Both the position numbers and the translations under genes were made by a program. 64,000 nt of DNA from CAWARU01 sp963784575 (GTDB lineage: Bacteria > Pseudomonadota > Gammaproteobacteria > UBA6186 > Azoamicaceae): contig CAWARU010000001.1 in NCBI GenBank assembly GCA_963784575.1, forward strand, positions 1,116,001-1,180,000, given 5' to 3'. Below the pieces are notes generated by a model that did not search any database, was not told the origin of the DNA, and was given only the letters and a program-made list of their open reading frames with translations. Shown one piece after another: positions 38,310 through 48,271 of this stretch (position 1 is the first letter of the stretch; each line of letters starts with the position of its first letter).

Positions 38310-41300
38310 ATGGCAATTTATCATTATCGAGTTGGATTTGTTTCAAGAAGCACTGGACGGAGTGCCGTTCAAAGCGCTGCATACATTACTGGAAATAAAT
38401 TAGAGGAATCTCGTAGAAATATAACCGCAGATTATAGGAACCGATCTTCAGATGTTATTTTCTCTGCAACATTTGCCACCAGTCATGCACCTGATTACAT
38501 GAAGAAATTAGAAGTTTGGAATACATTAGAGTCTCACGAAGATCTATATGCAATGCGTACCTATCGTACAGAAGCGACACAAGAAAAATATAAAAGCTGT
38601 GCACAGATTGCTCAAACCACGGTGGTTGCACTTCCAAAAGAATTAACTCCAGAGGTGTGGAAAGAACTTGTGACTGATTTCTAAATGAGAGATTTGTAAG
38701 CCGCGGTTTAGTTGTAACAGTCGCGATCCATAACGATGAAGGAAATCCTCATGCTCATTTTCAAATTTCGAGAAGGGCAGTCAACGATAAGGGTGAGTGG
38801 TCCTATGCAAAGGACAGAGATATTACTACCAAGTCTGCTTTAATAGAAAGCCGCAAATTATGGGCTCAAAAGACTAACTTTTATTTGGCCCGTGAGGGCA
38901 TTGATGAAAGAGTCGATCATCGCTCCTATGCAGATTTGGGAATACCATTTGAACCAACTAAGCATGAAAGTTGGTATGCCCAAAAATTAGAAAAGAGTGG
39001 GTTGGCTTCAAGAATTGTTGAAGAAAATAAAGAAATTAAGAATCGAAATAAGGAATATTTAGGATTACACCCAGAAGATATACTAAAAGAATTGACGAGC
39101 AAGCAAGCTACTTTTTCATCAATAGACCTGGCTCGAATTATTCAAAAAAGATTGGGAGATGATCCTAAACTTGCTTCCTATGTGTATGAAGCAAGTCTAG
39201 CGCAAGCTGCCATTGTGGGAATAAGTTTAGATGGACAAGCCAGATATACATCTAAAGAATATATTCAATTAGAAGAACAAACATTAGAAAAAGCTAATAA
39301 CCTAATCAGTAATAAAGCCAATATTGCGATTGATTCAAAGCTTCAGGATGACACTCTTAAGAGCCAATATCATTATCTCAACGAAGAGCAACAGAATGCC
39401 GTCAAATCTTTATGCGATGAACAAAAATTAAGTGTCCTTATCGGGAGAGCTGGCACAGGCAAAACTACAACTCTCAAGGCTGTTGTAGATATCCACAATC
39501 AATCAGGATATAAAACTTATGGGCTCGCCCTTTCTGCTGTTGCAGCTGAAAATTTGGCATTGGAAACCAACTGCACTGCTGAGACAGTGGCCTTTTACCT
39601 CGATAAATGGGACCGAAGAGAAGAAGCCCACCGTGATTTTTGGTCAATGCATCCCAGTTCGGAGCATTTGCGTCTTGAGAGACGATTGCATGAATTAGAC
39701 AAATATACTTTGACCGAACAACATCTTGTCATTATCGATGAAACAGGCATGATTGGGACCTCCCAATGGGCTTCTATTTTAGGTTATATCGAAAAAGCCA
39801 AAGCCAAATTAATTATTGTGGGAGACGATCATCAATTTAAAGCCATTGAGGCAGGAGATTTTTTTCGAAAACTCAATGAAAAAGCTTTGGAACAAAACAA
39901 GCTATCTAGCTTAAGCACTATAATTCGGCAAAAAGATCAATGGATGAAAGCAGCATCTGAAGATCTTGCGGAGTTAAAGACATACCAAGCTTTATCAACT
40001 TATGAACAACATGGCCATATCAAAGAAATTGATACGACAGACTTAGAATTAGTAGCGAAATCTTATATGCAAAAGCGCATTGATTATCCAGATAAAAGCG
40101 GATTGCTATTAGCTTCTACTCGAGCCCAATGCCAAGAATTAAATGCTGAAGCAAGAAAAATGCTTCAAGAAAAAGGCTTAATTTCTAAGAATGATATTGA
40201 AATAAATGGCCGTATGTTCTCCACCGGAGATGAAATAATATTCTTAAAAAATGATCGAAATAAAAAAATCAATTGTTATGACATAAAAAAAAATAATGAG
40301 AAGGATTTCCTAATTAAAAATGAACCCGAGCTAAGATTATTAGTATTGAGGAAGTCCTATCGTCTTCGAAACCTTCAACAAAAACTGTAGCTGCATCCAA
40401 AAAAGCTTATCAATTAACTACAACCATTGACAATGAAACCAAAGCTAAATTTACCACAAATGATTATAATCAATTCGATCACAGTTATTCTATTACTTTA
40501 CATAAAGCGCAAGGTCAAACCGTTGATTGGTCAATGGTTGTTGCTTCTAAAAATATGGATGCTCATGCTACTTATGTTGCATTAACCAGGCATCGCAACG
40601 ATGTAACATTATTTTATGATACCAATACATTTACTAATTTTAATGGACTACAGAAATCACTTGCACGCGTCTCAGGTAAAGATCTGGTCGTTGATTACAC
40701 TATTAGACCTGAACATCAAGGGGCTTGGGAAAATATACAAGAATATATCCTATTAGGCCAAGATTTAACTTCAGTGTCGCAAGAAAAGGATTGGGCTGCG
40801 TACCATGCTTTAAAAAAAGAACGTGATTCCATGGGGCAAAATATTATCTCTGAATGAAAAGATCATTTATCCTATGCCCATCAGGCTGGAATAAGTAAGG
40901 AATCTATTGAAATAGCTTGCGGGTTAAAAATGCGTCCGTTGGCGCTGATTGAGGAGCGAGCACAATTCAAAGTTCAAGAATATGCCAAAAAAGCAATGGA
41001 AGCTAGACTGTTGTGGCGGGAGATCCGCGGCACTCACCCTGGTAAAAATTGTTATGAGCATTGCAGGTATCCAGAATTTTCCAAAATAAGGCAAGAAAGA
41101 AACATCTTGGCAGACGAAATAACGAGTAATCGAGCTTTATACAAAAATTTTATTTCAAAAATTGGGCAGGAACTTGGGCTCGGATGGAAAGCCTTGAATA
41201 ACCAAGCAATCCAATGCAATAATTTCATAAAAGACAGATTAAAAATCGAAGAGATGATAAATGATACGGCAAGAAAATATCATTTAAAAAACTCAACTTT

Positions 41301-41733
41301 CTTATCGAGTCATGATTATTTAAATCAAATATATAATACATTTGAAAGAATAAAAAATTGGAACAATACCGTTGATAAAATAAACTCAGATAAAGACAGT
41401 ACACCAGTTTTATTTGAACAAGCCATCATTGCAGAAATAATACGCAATGATATCAAGAAAGAATATTGCTTTCTTTTAACTCCAGAAGCATCCGTGATAC
41501 GGTCACAAGGAATTGCTTTCATAGCATCCTCCCTAATCCAACAATCTTCAGACCTTAAAAATTACAAAGATTTGCTTGAGAGCGCAATGCATTCTTATGA
41601 CAAGAATAATGATCTAAAGGAATTCTTGATAAAAGATCATCAAAAATCACATTCAAAAATTCCTTTGGATAAGGCAATTACTCCGATTCTAAGAAAACAA
41701 ATAGAATTAAAACAACATGATCTTAATCTTTAA
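38310..41733 (+). pseudogene. traA: Ti-type relaxase-helicase TraA, broken by two frameshifts and one stop
   Basis: One gene in four open pieces. 38310-38684 is the MobA/MobL relaxase start (MAIYHYRVGFVSRSTGRSAV, SAAYITG). The frame shifts near 38679 and continues with VAIHNDEGNPHAHFQISRRA, which holds the relaxase His cluster. The helicase part has Walker A LIGRAGTGKTTTL and IIDETGMIG. A second shift near 40328 leads to HKAQGQTVD and VALTRHRN, the last helicase motifs. A TGA at 40855-40857 interrupts before the C-terminal helical region, which ends at 41733. The intact protein would nick oriT and unwind DNA for transfer. As written it cannot be functional, so this island is not self-mobilising with this copy. 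No mating-pore genes are visible. Confidence 0.9.
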
Positions 41734-41965
41734 GCGAGTCAATTCTTGCTATCTAATGAGGCTTAAGTTTTGCTTAATACACTTGTTTAATTTTAAGCCC
41801 ACCAGAATAGCAAAGAATATTTTGTTTATTTTCTGACTTATATAGCTATACATGTATATAGTTCCCTATACGATAAAACAGGAGTAAGATTATGAAGTTT
41901 TTTAACTAGTAAGTGTAGCGTATAAAACGCTTAATAAGATTAACCCCAGATTTTGAGGTGGTATC

Positions 41966-43130
41966 ATGGCCCTATCCCCAGATCAAACAAGATTAGCTCT
42001 AAATCCTGATACTGAAAAAAGTTTGAGCAAGTTATTACAAGAATTAGGATCCTCTCGCACAGTTATTGCTGAAACTGCAAGATTGCGATTATGTACCCCC
42101 ACACTGCTCGATATATTACTTCATGTATTTGAATGCAGTCAAATTTCAGAATTAATCAATTGTCTGCAAACAGAATATGAAGGGAATGAGACTACTATTC
42201 GAAGCAAAATAGAAAGAATATTAAAAGCACGAAGAGATCCTGAAAAGACAGCAATGGCTTTTTTGTATACCAATGAGCCCATTTGGTCAAGTATCCTTTT
42301 TTCAAAAGGAAGATGATAGTTATGTTGGACAATGTTGCTTCTATCCACCCTGCGGTGAAGAAATTGAATTCGAGAGGGGGGATGATTCTAATGGGGGTTT
42401 CGGAATTCCGAATGGATATGCTGAAATGTCTATCCACTTCTTAGACAAATTCATAGGAAAAGGATATGGCACTGAAGGCCTCAATAAGGCGCTTAATTTA
42501 ATTATTAGACCAGCTATCGGAACAAATCCCTTAGTCTATACGGGTATAGAAGAGAGTAGCCAAAAGCCTTGTCTGCGTCCAACAGAGCATCGTTTTGTGG
42601 GATTAGCAACCGGCACTGGGCTAGTTAATATTGCCTCTATAAAATGTAGTTTAAAGGCGGGAATGTTCCCAAGACGATTAGTAAACGATGACAGCGAAGC
42701 TTATCCCGGATATATTGATTTCACTTTTCCAAATCCAGGCGACCAGACTGAAACGCTTACTCAGTTTTTAAGTGCTTGGTTAAAAGAAACGGCTTCATAT
42801 CATCTTTCTGCAGATAACTCATACGTTACATCAAATCATGGAATGTCTTCCCATGGTTTAAAGCCTGAATTATGCATGATTTATAACAAATTAATAAGAC
42901 AATATTCAATAGGTAACCCTCCTGGGGATGAACAAATTTTTTCTTATCTTCAAAAAATAAATGAGCTTTTTCGAAATGAAATTTTTCAAGCTCTTCCATA
43001 TCTGCCAGGAGCTTCTGCAATAGGGGTACAAACTAATCCTAAGGAACTTGTTTGGCAATATTTTGGAGGAATCGAAGGAAGAAAATTAATTGAAAATTTA
43101 CCTGCTATTTCTAGCAAAATAAAAATGTAA
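41966..43130 (+). pseudogene. GNAT-type acetyltransferase, split by a one-base frameshift
   Basis: The first frame (41966-42316) has ETARLRLCTPTLLDILLHV, a usual GNAT start. The second (from 42273) has FGQVSFFQKEDDSYVGQ and FLDKFIGKGYGTEGLNKAL, the acetyl-CoA binding loop. They join if one C is removed from the CCC at 42278-42280, giving NEPFGQVSFFQK. The joined protein would be about 387 residues, longer than a simple GNAT, with a C-terminal helical extension of unknown role. It could instead be two overlapping genes, but the domain split argues against that. Confidence 0.7.
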
Positions 43131-43204
43131 TCTATGTTTACATTACGAATTGATTCATTATTGAATTTAATATTTGATTTTATTATTTAAAAATAAGGGG
43201 TTTT

Positions 43205-44371
43205 ATGGCATATCCAGCTGAGTTGTTCTTAGAGAATCCTCGTAAAGAACCAAATTTATTTCAATGTGAAAAAGATGGGAATTCATTCCTCCTTTTCGGG
43301 ACATATCATGTGATGCCATTATCTGTCCTTCCAGATGAATATCTCGAAATCATGAAGAAAGCCGATAGATTAATTTTGGAATCAGTCCACAAACGACGGA
43401 CTGAAGCATCGCTAATTCAAGCAGGTTGGCTGCACACCAAGGAGCAAGATAAAGCTGCCTATGAAAAGCTTACTCCTGTAGCCCGAGAAATTCTTTTAAA
43501 TGCCCTTAAGTTGTTCGCACCTCGTCATGAATTACCTCCAATCCCACTTACCCGTGTAGTGTTAGAACGTGCAATCTGGTTCGCACGATTTTGTATTAGT
43601 TATGGAGGTATGGATAGTAGTCTTGAAAAGTTAGGATTTCCTCTGGTGCTTGGATTAGAAACTGAGGAATCTAGAGTTTATGATACAGTATCAATTGATG
43701 AGCTCAATAACAGTTTAGAAGGAAGTTTCGGTTGTTTAAAAAACCCACCAGAATATCCTGAAGAAGTTCTTGCTCCCATGGATCAATATTTAGAAGGAAA
43801 TACCTTATATGATCCTCGCTACTGCTATAGTCAAGAGCAAGATGACTTTGTTTGGTCGAGAAATAATGCTTGGATGCCGGAGATATTGCGTCAGCATGCC
43901 TTGGGAGGCAACGCTCTGATAGCAGTTGGTCACACACATTTGGTCGGCACAACTGGTTTGCTTTGTTTATTACAACAAGCTGGCTTTAACATAACTCAAT
44001 ACGTGGCTTCTGAAAAAATATTTGAGCCTTTTATACCAGATCTCTTGTTTAAACCAACTTCAGAAAATTATGCCATTGCAAAAAGAATTGAAATCGTGTT
44101 GGATGAACTTTTAGAAAATAGGTGGCTATCTGCATTGAAAGGGGAGAAGCCTGAGGATCTTTCGAGAATACAACATGATAAGAGTGATACAGATACTAAA
44201 TCTCATCTATCATACCCACCTCTTTCAAAAGTTCAATTTAATGTTTTTAGTTTAGTGATGGAGTATTGGGAACCCGTTGTACCTATTGTATTTTCAAAAA
44301 TCTATCCTAGAAGAGCCGAAGAAACGGTGGAAACACATGCTGAGTTAGAATTAGGGAAACTTGAGATATAA
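43205..44371 (+). CDS. TraB/GumN family protein, paralog 3
   Basis: 388 residues behind AAGGGG. The same family layout as the proteins at 25788 and 33671: FLLFGTYHVMPLSVLPDEYL near residue 30, LILESVH, and ALIAVGHTHLVGTTGLLCLL near residue 240. It is more diverged from them than they are from each other, lacks the hydrophobic C-terminal run, and has a longer charged tail. It follows the broken acetyltransferase by 74 bases on the same strand. Confidence 0.75.
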   Translation: MAYPAELFLENPRKEPNLFQCEKDGNSFLLFGTYHVMPLSVLPDEYLEIMKKADRLILESVHKRRTEASLIQAGWLHTKEQDKAAYEKLTPVAREILLNALKLFAPRHELPPIPLTRVVLERAIWFARFCISYGGMDSSLEKLGFPLVLGLETEESRVYDTVSIDELNNSLEGSFGCLKNPPEYPEEVLAPMDQYLEGNTLYDPRYCYSQEQDDFVWSRNNAWMPEILRQHALGGNALIAVGHTHLVGTTGLLCLLQQAGFNITQYVASEKIFEPFIPDLLFKPTSENYAIAKRIEIVLDELLENRWLSALKGEKPEDLSRIQHDKSDTDTKSHLSYPPLSKVQFNVFSLVMEYWEPVVPIVFSKIYPRRAEETVETHAELELGKLEI

Positions 44372-44425
44372 TATTATGAATATTCCGGATTGTAAAAAAA
44401 TAAATCTATTTATTGATTTTTCAGC

Positions 44426-44912
44426 TTAATTATTTAATTTAAAGCGAATCTTAGTTGAAGGAAGATTTCGAGGGAACTTAAGAAAAGCCTCGAAATTATC
44501 AAGCTTCATCAGATCGACTGGCGATATTATGTCCGTAATTTTTGAGGATCAGTCAAAGACACTCCCTTCCTCATCGGATGTGCGCCAAAGAAGATGACCT
44601 CATTAGGATCTAGTACCACCTGGTCCCCGAACAATTCTGTCATTTGCTTTGCACCAAGGCTATCCAGTCAAAATATAAACTTCGTTCCTGTCCGACAGCC
44701 CAGAGCTTATCATTTTTGATCCATAGATAACATCCCATCAGTCGGTAAAGCCAAAACTTTACTGCATGAAATTTGGATTCTTGTAATTTTTCAATAGCGA
44801 CTGCATAGGTTGGCACTATCATGCACCAAAAAAAACATGCAAAAGCCAAGGTTAAATAAGATGCTTTCGTTACATCGTTAAACTTCATCCCAAAAATTTT
44901 AATATTCATCAA
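44426..44912 (-). pseudogene. unrecognised gene with two frameshifts
   Basis: Three coding-like pieces in succession on the minus strand fit one protein. The first, from ATG 44912, has a hydrophobic segment (YLTLAFACFFWCMIVPTYAV) and ends GQERSLYF. The second reads SLGAKQMTELFGDQVVLDPN, EVIFFGAHPMRKG. The third reads DIISPVDLMKLDNFEAFLKF to the stop at 44426. I cannot name the family. The protein would be about 160 residues with an N-terminal membrane anchor or signal peptide. Confidence 0.45.
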
Positions 44913-45746
44913 TCGCCCCGTTGCATTTAAAATTCATAATTTCAGTTTCAAAACCAGAACCTGAAGATATTTTTAATCATCTCGATGATTTTGGATATTA
45001 CCCACAGGGTTATTTTTTTGAATTTCCGAAAAATTTTTAAATTTGATGAAAAAACTCCTTCGTGATAGTTCGATTTTGACAGATCGATCTATATTCCCTT
45101 CCATACTCCCTTCCCTTCCATATTCCCTTCCCCTTCGGAATTCCCAGGGCGTGTGGGTGACGCGTATTTCACGCGTTAAAAAAATTAATCAATCCAAACG
45201 CAAAGGAACTGTTAACCATATGATTTTCCTTGCTTTTCTGTATTGAAATTGATTGGATCAATCAAACAAAAGGCTTTCTCTAATCATTTTCAAAAGTATC
45301 TTTATTGATTGACAAAAAGACTACCTGTGCTTCACGCGTCAGGTTCACGTGAAATTTTAATTTTCAATCCTATCGAGTCAAGTTATCTAAGCAATTTTTA
45401 AGCTAATATGTCTGCAAAACGTTTTAGAAATTGCTTAAAAATTTATAACCACTAAAATATTAAACCAAATGGCTTTATGGATGTAAATGTATTCCGATTT
45501 CACAGAAGTTTATTAAAAATAACCCCCGGGGTGTATAAAAATAACCCTTTGGGTGATATCCGAAAAATTCCCAAGAGTTAAAATTAATTACAAGTGGATA
45601 GAACGGAGCTGCTATCACGATGTTACTTGCTAAACAACACATCAATAATTTTTGTCATCGATCTCTGATTGAAGCCACCTATTATAGCAATAACATGCTC
45701 TCCACCATTCATGTTTCAAAAACCAGATTTAGAGGTGAGTAACAGT
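44913..45746. other. gene-poor region before the integrase module
   Basis: No convincing gene in 830 bases. It holds a pyrimidine-rich tract with repeated TTCCCTTCC (about 45098-45135) and several CACGCG/CGCGTG motifs (45148-45340). These could be binding sites for the integration or replication proteins encoded just downstream, but I cannot show it. Confidence 0.35.
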
Positions 45747-46202
45747 ATGACGCGGATCCGCTCAGTGAAACCAGAGTTATTTACGCATGAAGCCTTATTT
45801 GATGCCGAGATTAACTATAAACTCCCACTCAGGTTAGCTTTTATTGGGTTATTTATCTGTTGTGATCGAAAGGGCAGATTTCGCTGGCAACCACGCCGTT
45901 TAAAGCTAAATATATTTCCCTATGACGATATCGATTTTGCAGGCGTGCTTGACGCGTTACATACTTGTCAATTTGTCGTCAAATATGAAAATAACGGTGA
46001 GGTTTATGGATGTATCCCCTCATGGCAACAACATCAACATATTAATAACAAGGAAATGGCCAGCAAACTCCCTGCTGTCGAGGAATCTACAATTCTTGCG
46101 GAAGTGAATCATGTTTTAAATTCCGGTTCTCCACGTGTCTCTAACGCGTCTTCAATGCATGAATCTTTCGTAAACGATGCATCAAAGCCAGCAGAAAAAT
46201 AA
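45747..46202 (+). CDS. phage/island-type replication-like protein
   Basis: About 151 residues. ATG 45747 is chosen because AGGTGAG precedes it and the family pattern starts there (TRIRSVKPELFTHEALFDAE). The pattern continues with LPLRLAFIGLFICCDRKGRF, LKLNIFPYDD and GCIPSWQQHQHINNKE. Small winged-helix proteins of this kind occur in prophages and integrative elements near the replication or integration genes. The exact function is unknown; replication initiation is the usual guess. The next gene begins 2 bases after the stop, so the three genes to 47628 form an operon. Confidence 0.65.
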   Translation: MTRIRSVKPELFTHEALFDAEINYKLPLRLAFIGLFICCDRKGRFRWQPRRLKLNIFPYDDIDFAGVLDALHTCQFVVKYENNGEVYGCIPSWQQHQHINNKEMASKLPAVEESTILAEVNHVLNSGSPRVSNASSMHESFVNDASKPAEK

Positions 46203-46204
46203 AA

Positions 46205-46576
46205 ATGGAAATAACAATGAATAAATCCAAGATAACCCCAAGACTCATTAGGCTTAGAGATGCTCCGACCTACCTTGGCATGGATAGACACCGTTTTAAT
46301 AAAGAAATCAGACCTTTCCTCTCCGAAATTCCCATCGGAATACAAGGAATTGCCTTCGACAGGCTTGATTTAGATGCTTGGGTAGATCATTATAAGCAAC
46401 GTAGTGGTCGTCCCGCGGCATCCAACTATAGGAGTTTGGAAATATGGGACGAAAACGAACGCCGGGCCTCTACAAAAAAAGTAGTGGTTTCTGGCACATT
46501 GATAAAACGGTTCTCGGATGTAGACTATGCGAAAGCACTGGCACTCGCGACCTTGAAGAAGCCGAGAAGTATCTAG
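46205..46576 (+). CDS. HTH protein, probable excisionase/directionality partner of the integrase
   Basis: 123 residues, starting at 46205 or at ATG 46217, which has GGAAATAAC upstream. An AlpA/MerR-like helix-turn-helix is visible (LRDAPTYLGMDRHRFNKEI, FDRLDLDAWVDHY). The last 44 codons overlap the integrase start in another frame. The Thr/Ser/Lys-rich tail ending in AKALALATLKKP is typical of such proteins next to tRNA-targeting integrases, so the long overlap is probably real. It likely controls excision or represses the integrase. Confidence 0.7.
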   Translation: MEITMNKSKITPRLIRLRDAPTYLGMDRHRFNKEIRPFLSEIPIGIQGIAFDRLDLDAWVDHYKQRSGRPAASNYRSLEIWDENERRASTKKVVVSGTLIKRFSDVDYAKALALATLKKPRSI

Positions 46577-47628
46577 CTAGGCGAGTTGAGGAATTAAGAC
46601 AAACCAAAGTTTATGGTTTACGGCCTAAGTGGAGTTTTAAAGAGGCCGCAACAAAATTTCTGATGGAAAATCAACACAAACGAAGTCTTCGAGATGATGC
46701 TGGAAGATTAAAAGTGTTGGTAGAGTACATTGGAGATTTATCGTTAGAGTCAATTCATATGGGCGCGCTGCAATCTTTTATTGAAGGCAGACGACGCGAT
46801 GGTGTTAAGACACGAACGATTAATCACGGTTTAGTTGTTGTCCGCAGGATTTTAAACCTCGCTGCCAATGAATGGATAGACGAGCAAGGATTAACTTGGT
46901 TATCCCATGCTCCAAAGATCAAACTCTTACCAGAGCATGATCTGCGACAACCCTATCCATTAAGTTGGGAGGAACAAGAGCGACTATTCAGGGAATTGCC
47001 GCCTCATTTAGAGGCAATGGCCTTATTTGCAGTGAATACAGGCTGTCGTGAACAAGAAATATGCCAATTGCGTTGGGAATGGGAAGTTAAGATCCCTGAG
47101 TTGCCGCACTTGAAGGTATTTCTTATACCGAGTGCAATCGTTAAAAATGGCGATGTTCGCTTGGTTGTTTGTAATGATATCGCTGGATCTGTTGTCGAAA
47201 GCCAAAGGGGAAAGCATAAAACGCATGTGTTTTCCTACAATGGCAAACCGAGGACAGGTATGAATAGAAGCGCATGGAAAAAGGCGAGAAAAAGGGCTGG
47301 GTTAGAGTTTGTACGTGTACACGATATGAAACACAGCTACGGTCGCCGATTACGTGCAGCAGGGGTTAGTTTTGAAGACAGGCAAGATCTTCTCGGTCAT
47401 CGCTCTGGACGCATTACCACCCACTATTCAGCCGCTGAATTGGAAAACCTTTATAAGGCAACAAACAAGGTTTGTGAGACTCGTCAGAGTGGTGTTTCAG
47501 TCACTCTGTTGCGCCACACTAACCAGACTAGAAAGAGTTGTGTAGGTGATAAAGGGCAAGTAGTAAGCCAGCTAAACCTCACGCAGGTCCCGCAAAAATT
47601 ACGCAGTCAATTTTTGTCGGGTAAATGA
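46444..47628 (+). CDS. int: tyrosine recombinase (integrase) targeting tRNA-Gln
   Basis: 394 residues behind AGGAG. It would insert and excise the island at the tRNA-Gln 3' end, 50 bases downstream. The N-terminal part holds the arm-binding and core-binding domains (about residues 60-150). The catalytic domain shows the first Arg in NTGCREQEICQLRW, the HxxR box as HDMKHSYGRRL, the His in LLGHRSG and the Tyr in ITTHYSAAE. The Arg of the HxxR box is replaced by Lys, which could lower activity. About 55 residues follow the Tyr region. The gene is otherwise intact, and its position adjacent to the complete tRNA is the usual one. Confidence 0.9.
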   Translation: MGRKRTPGLYKKSSGFWHIDKTVLGCRLCESTGTRDLEEAEKYLARRVEELRQTKVYGLRPKWSFKEAATKFLMENQHKRSLRDDAGRLKVLVEYIGDLSLESIHMGALQSFIEGRRRDGVKTRTINHGLVVVRRILNLAANEWIDEQGLTWLSHAPKIKLLPEHDLRQPYPLSWEEQERLFRELPPHLEAMALFAVNTGCREQEICQLRWEWEVKIPELPHLKVFLIPSAIVKNGDVRLVVCNDIAGSVVESQRGKHKTHVFSYNGKPRTGMNRSAWKKARKRAGLEFVRVHDMKHSYGRRLRAAGVSFEDRQDLLGHRSGRITTHYSAAELENLYKATNKVCETRQSGVSVTLLRHTNQTRKSCVGDKGQVVSQLNLTQVPQKLRSQFLSGK

Positions 47629-47677
47629 GTAAATTGAGAAAATCGATGTAAGTATTTGATTTTAAAGCGGAATTTGT

Positions 47678-47751
47678 TGGCTGGGGGACTAGGATTCGAA
47701 CCTAGGTTAACGGAGTCAGAGTCCGCTGTCCTGCCGCTAGACGATCCCCCA
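47678..47751 (-). tRNA. tRNA-Gln (anticodon CUG)
   Basis: On the minus strand a complete cloverleaf of 74 bases with encoded CCA. The acceptor stem TGGGGGA pairs with TCCCCCA, the anticodon loop is CTCTGAC (CUG), and the T arm contains GGTTCGAATCC. The discriminator is G, as expected for tRNA-Gln. The 3' 49 bases (47678-47726) are the attachment site shared with 30111-30159 and 19004-19052, and the island insertion leaves the tRNA whole. Confidence 0.95.
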
Positions 47752-47780
47752 GCGGGAATATTTTCCAAACCGTGGAAATA

Positions 47781-48242
47781 TTACCGTTTGGAGTATTGTG
47801 GTCTCTTACGAGCTTTGTGGAGACCGACTTTCTTACGCTCAACTTTACGAGAATCGCGGGTAACAAAACCTTTTTTACGGAGAATGCGACGATAGCGAGC
47901 TTCGGAGACTTCATCGGTGCTACCGGAAGCATCTTCGGGCATTTCAGATTCATCGTATCGGATAAGTGCACGGGTAATGCCGTGGCGGATGGCTCCGGCC
48001 TGGCCCATGATACCACCGCCTTTGACGCTGATTAGGACATCAAATTTGTTTACGAGCTCTAAAAGCTCTAGAGGCTGCATAACCACCATACGAGCTGTAG
48101 GACGGCCAAAATACTCCTCCAGACTGTTTTTGTTGATAGTGATTTTACCGGAACCACGTTTCAAATAAACGCGCGCAGTGCTGGTTTTACGACGACCGGT
48201 ACCATAATAAACTTCTTTCTTTGCAGCTGATGATTTTGCCAT
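47781..48242 (-). CDS. rpsI: 30S ribosomal protein S9
   Basis: A small-subunit protein whose C-terminal tail reaches the P-site tRNA. Family marks are YYGTGRRKTSTARVYLK, GGGIMGQAGAIRHGITRAL, and the conserved basic end GFVTRDSRKVERKKVGLHKA ending RPQYSKR. ATG 48242 starts the usual MAKS-type N-terminus; an upstream TTG would add four residues and is unlikely. At 153 residues it is longer than the usual 130 or so. About 18 extra, mainly acidic residues (EMPEDASGSTDEVSEA) sit between YDES and the RILRKKG segment. It follows rplM by 29 bases, the standard pair. Confidence 0.97.
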   Translation of the reverse strand: MAKSSAAKKEVYYGTGRRKTSTARVYLKRGSGKITINKNSLEEYFGRPTARMVVMQPLELLELVNKFDVLISVKGGGIMGQAGAIRHGITRALIRYDESEMPEDASGSTDEVSEARYRRILRKKGFVTRDSRKVERKKVGLHKARKRPQYSKR

Positions 48243-48271
48243 AATTCTATCCAATCATTTCCAATATTAAG

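Noticed and set aside
19435..41733. TGA read as an amino acid in this organism
   Set aside because: Many intact genes here end in TGA, and the traA copy has other lesions, so nonsense mutation is simpler.
41894..41911. Five-codon leader peptide behind AGGAG (ATG at 41892)
   Set aside because: The stretch has a ribosome site and ATG but stops at once; no downstream attenuator could be seen, so it may only be a gene scar.
45043..45246. Small open frame encoding 67 residues
   Set aside because: It is made of pyrimidine-rich repeat sequence, has no family resemblance and no good ribosome site.
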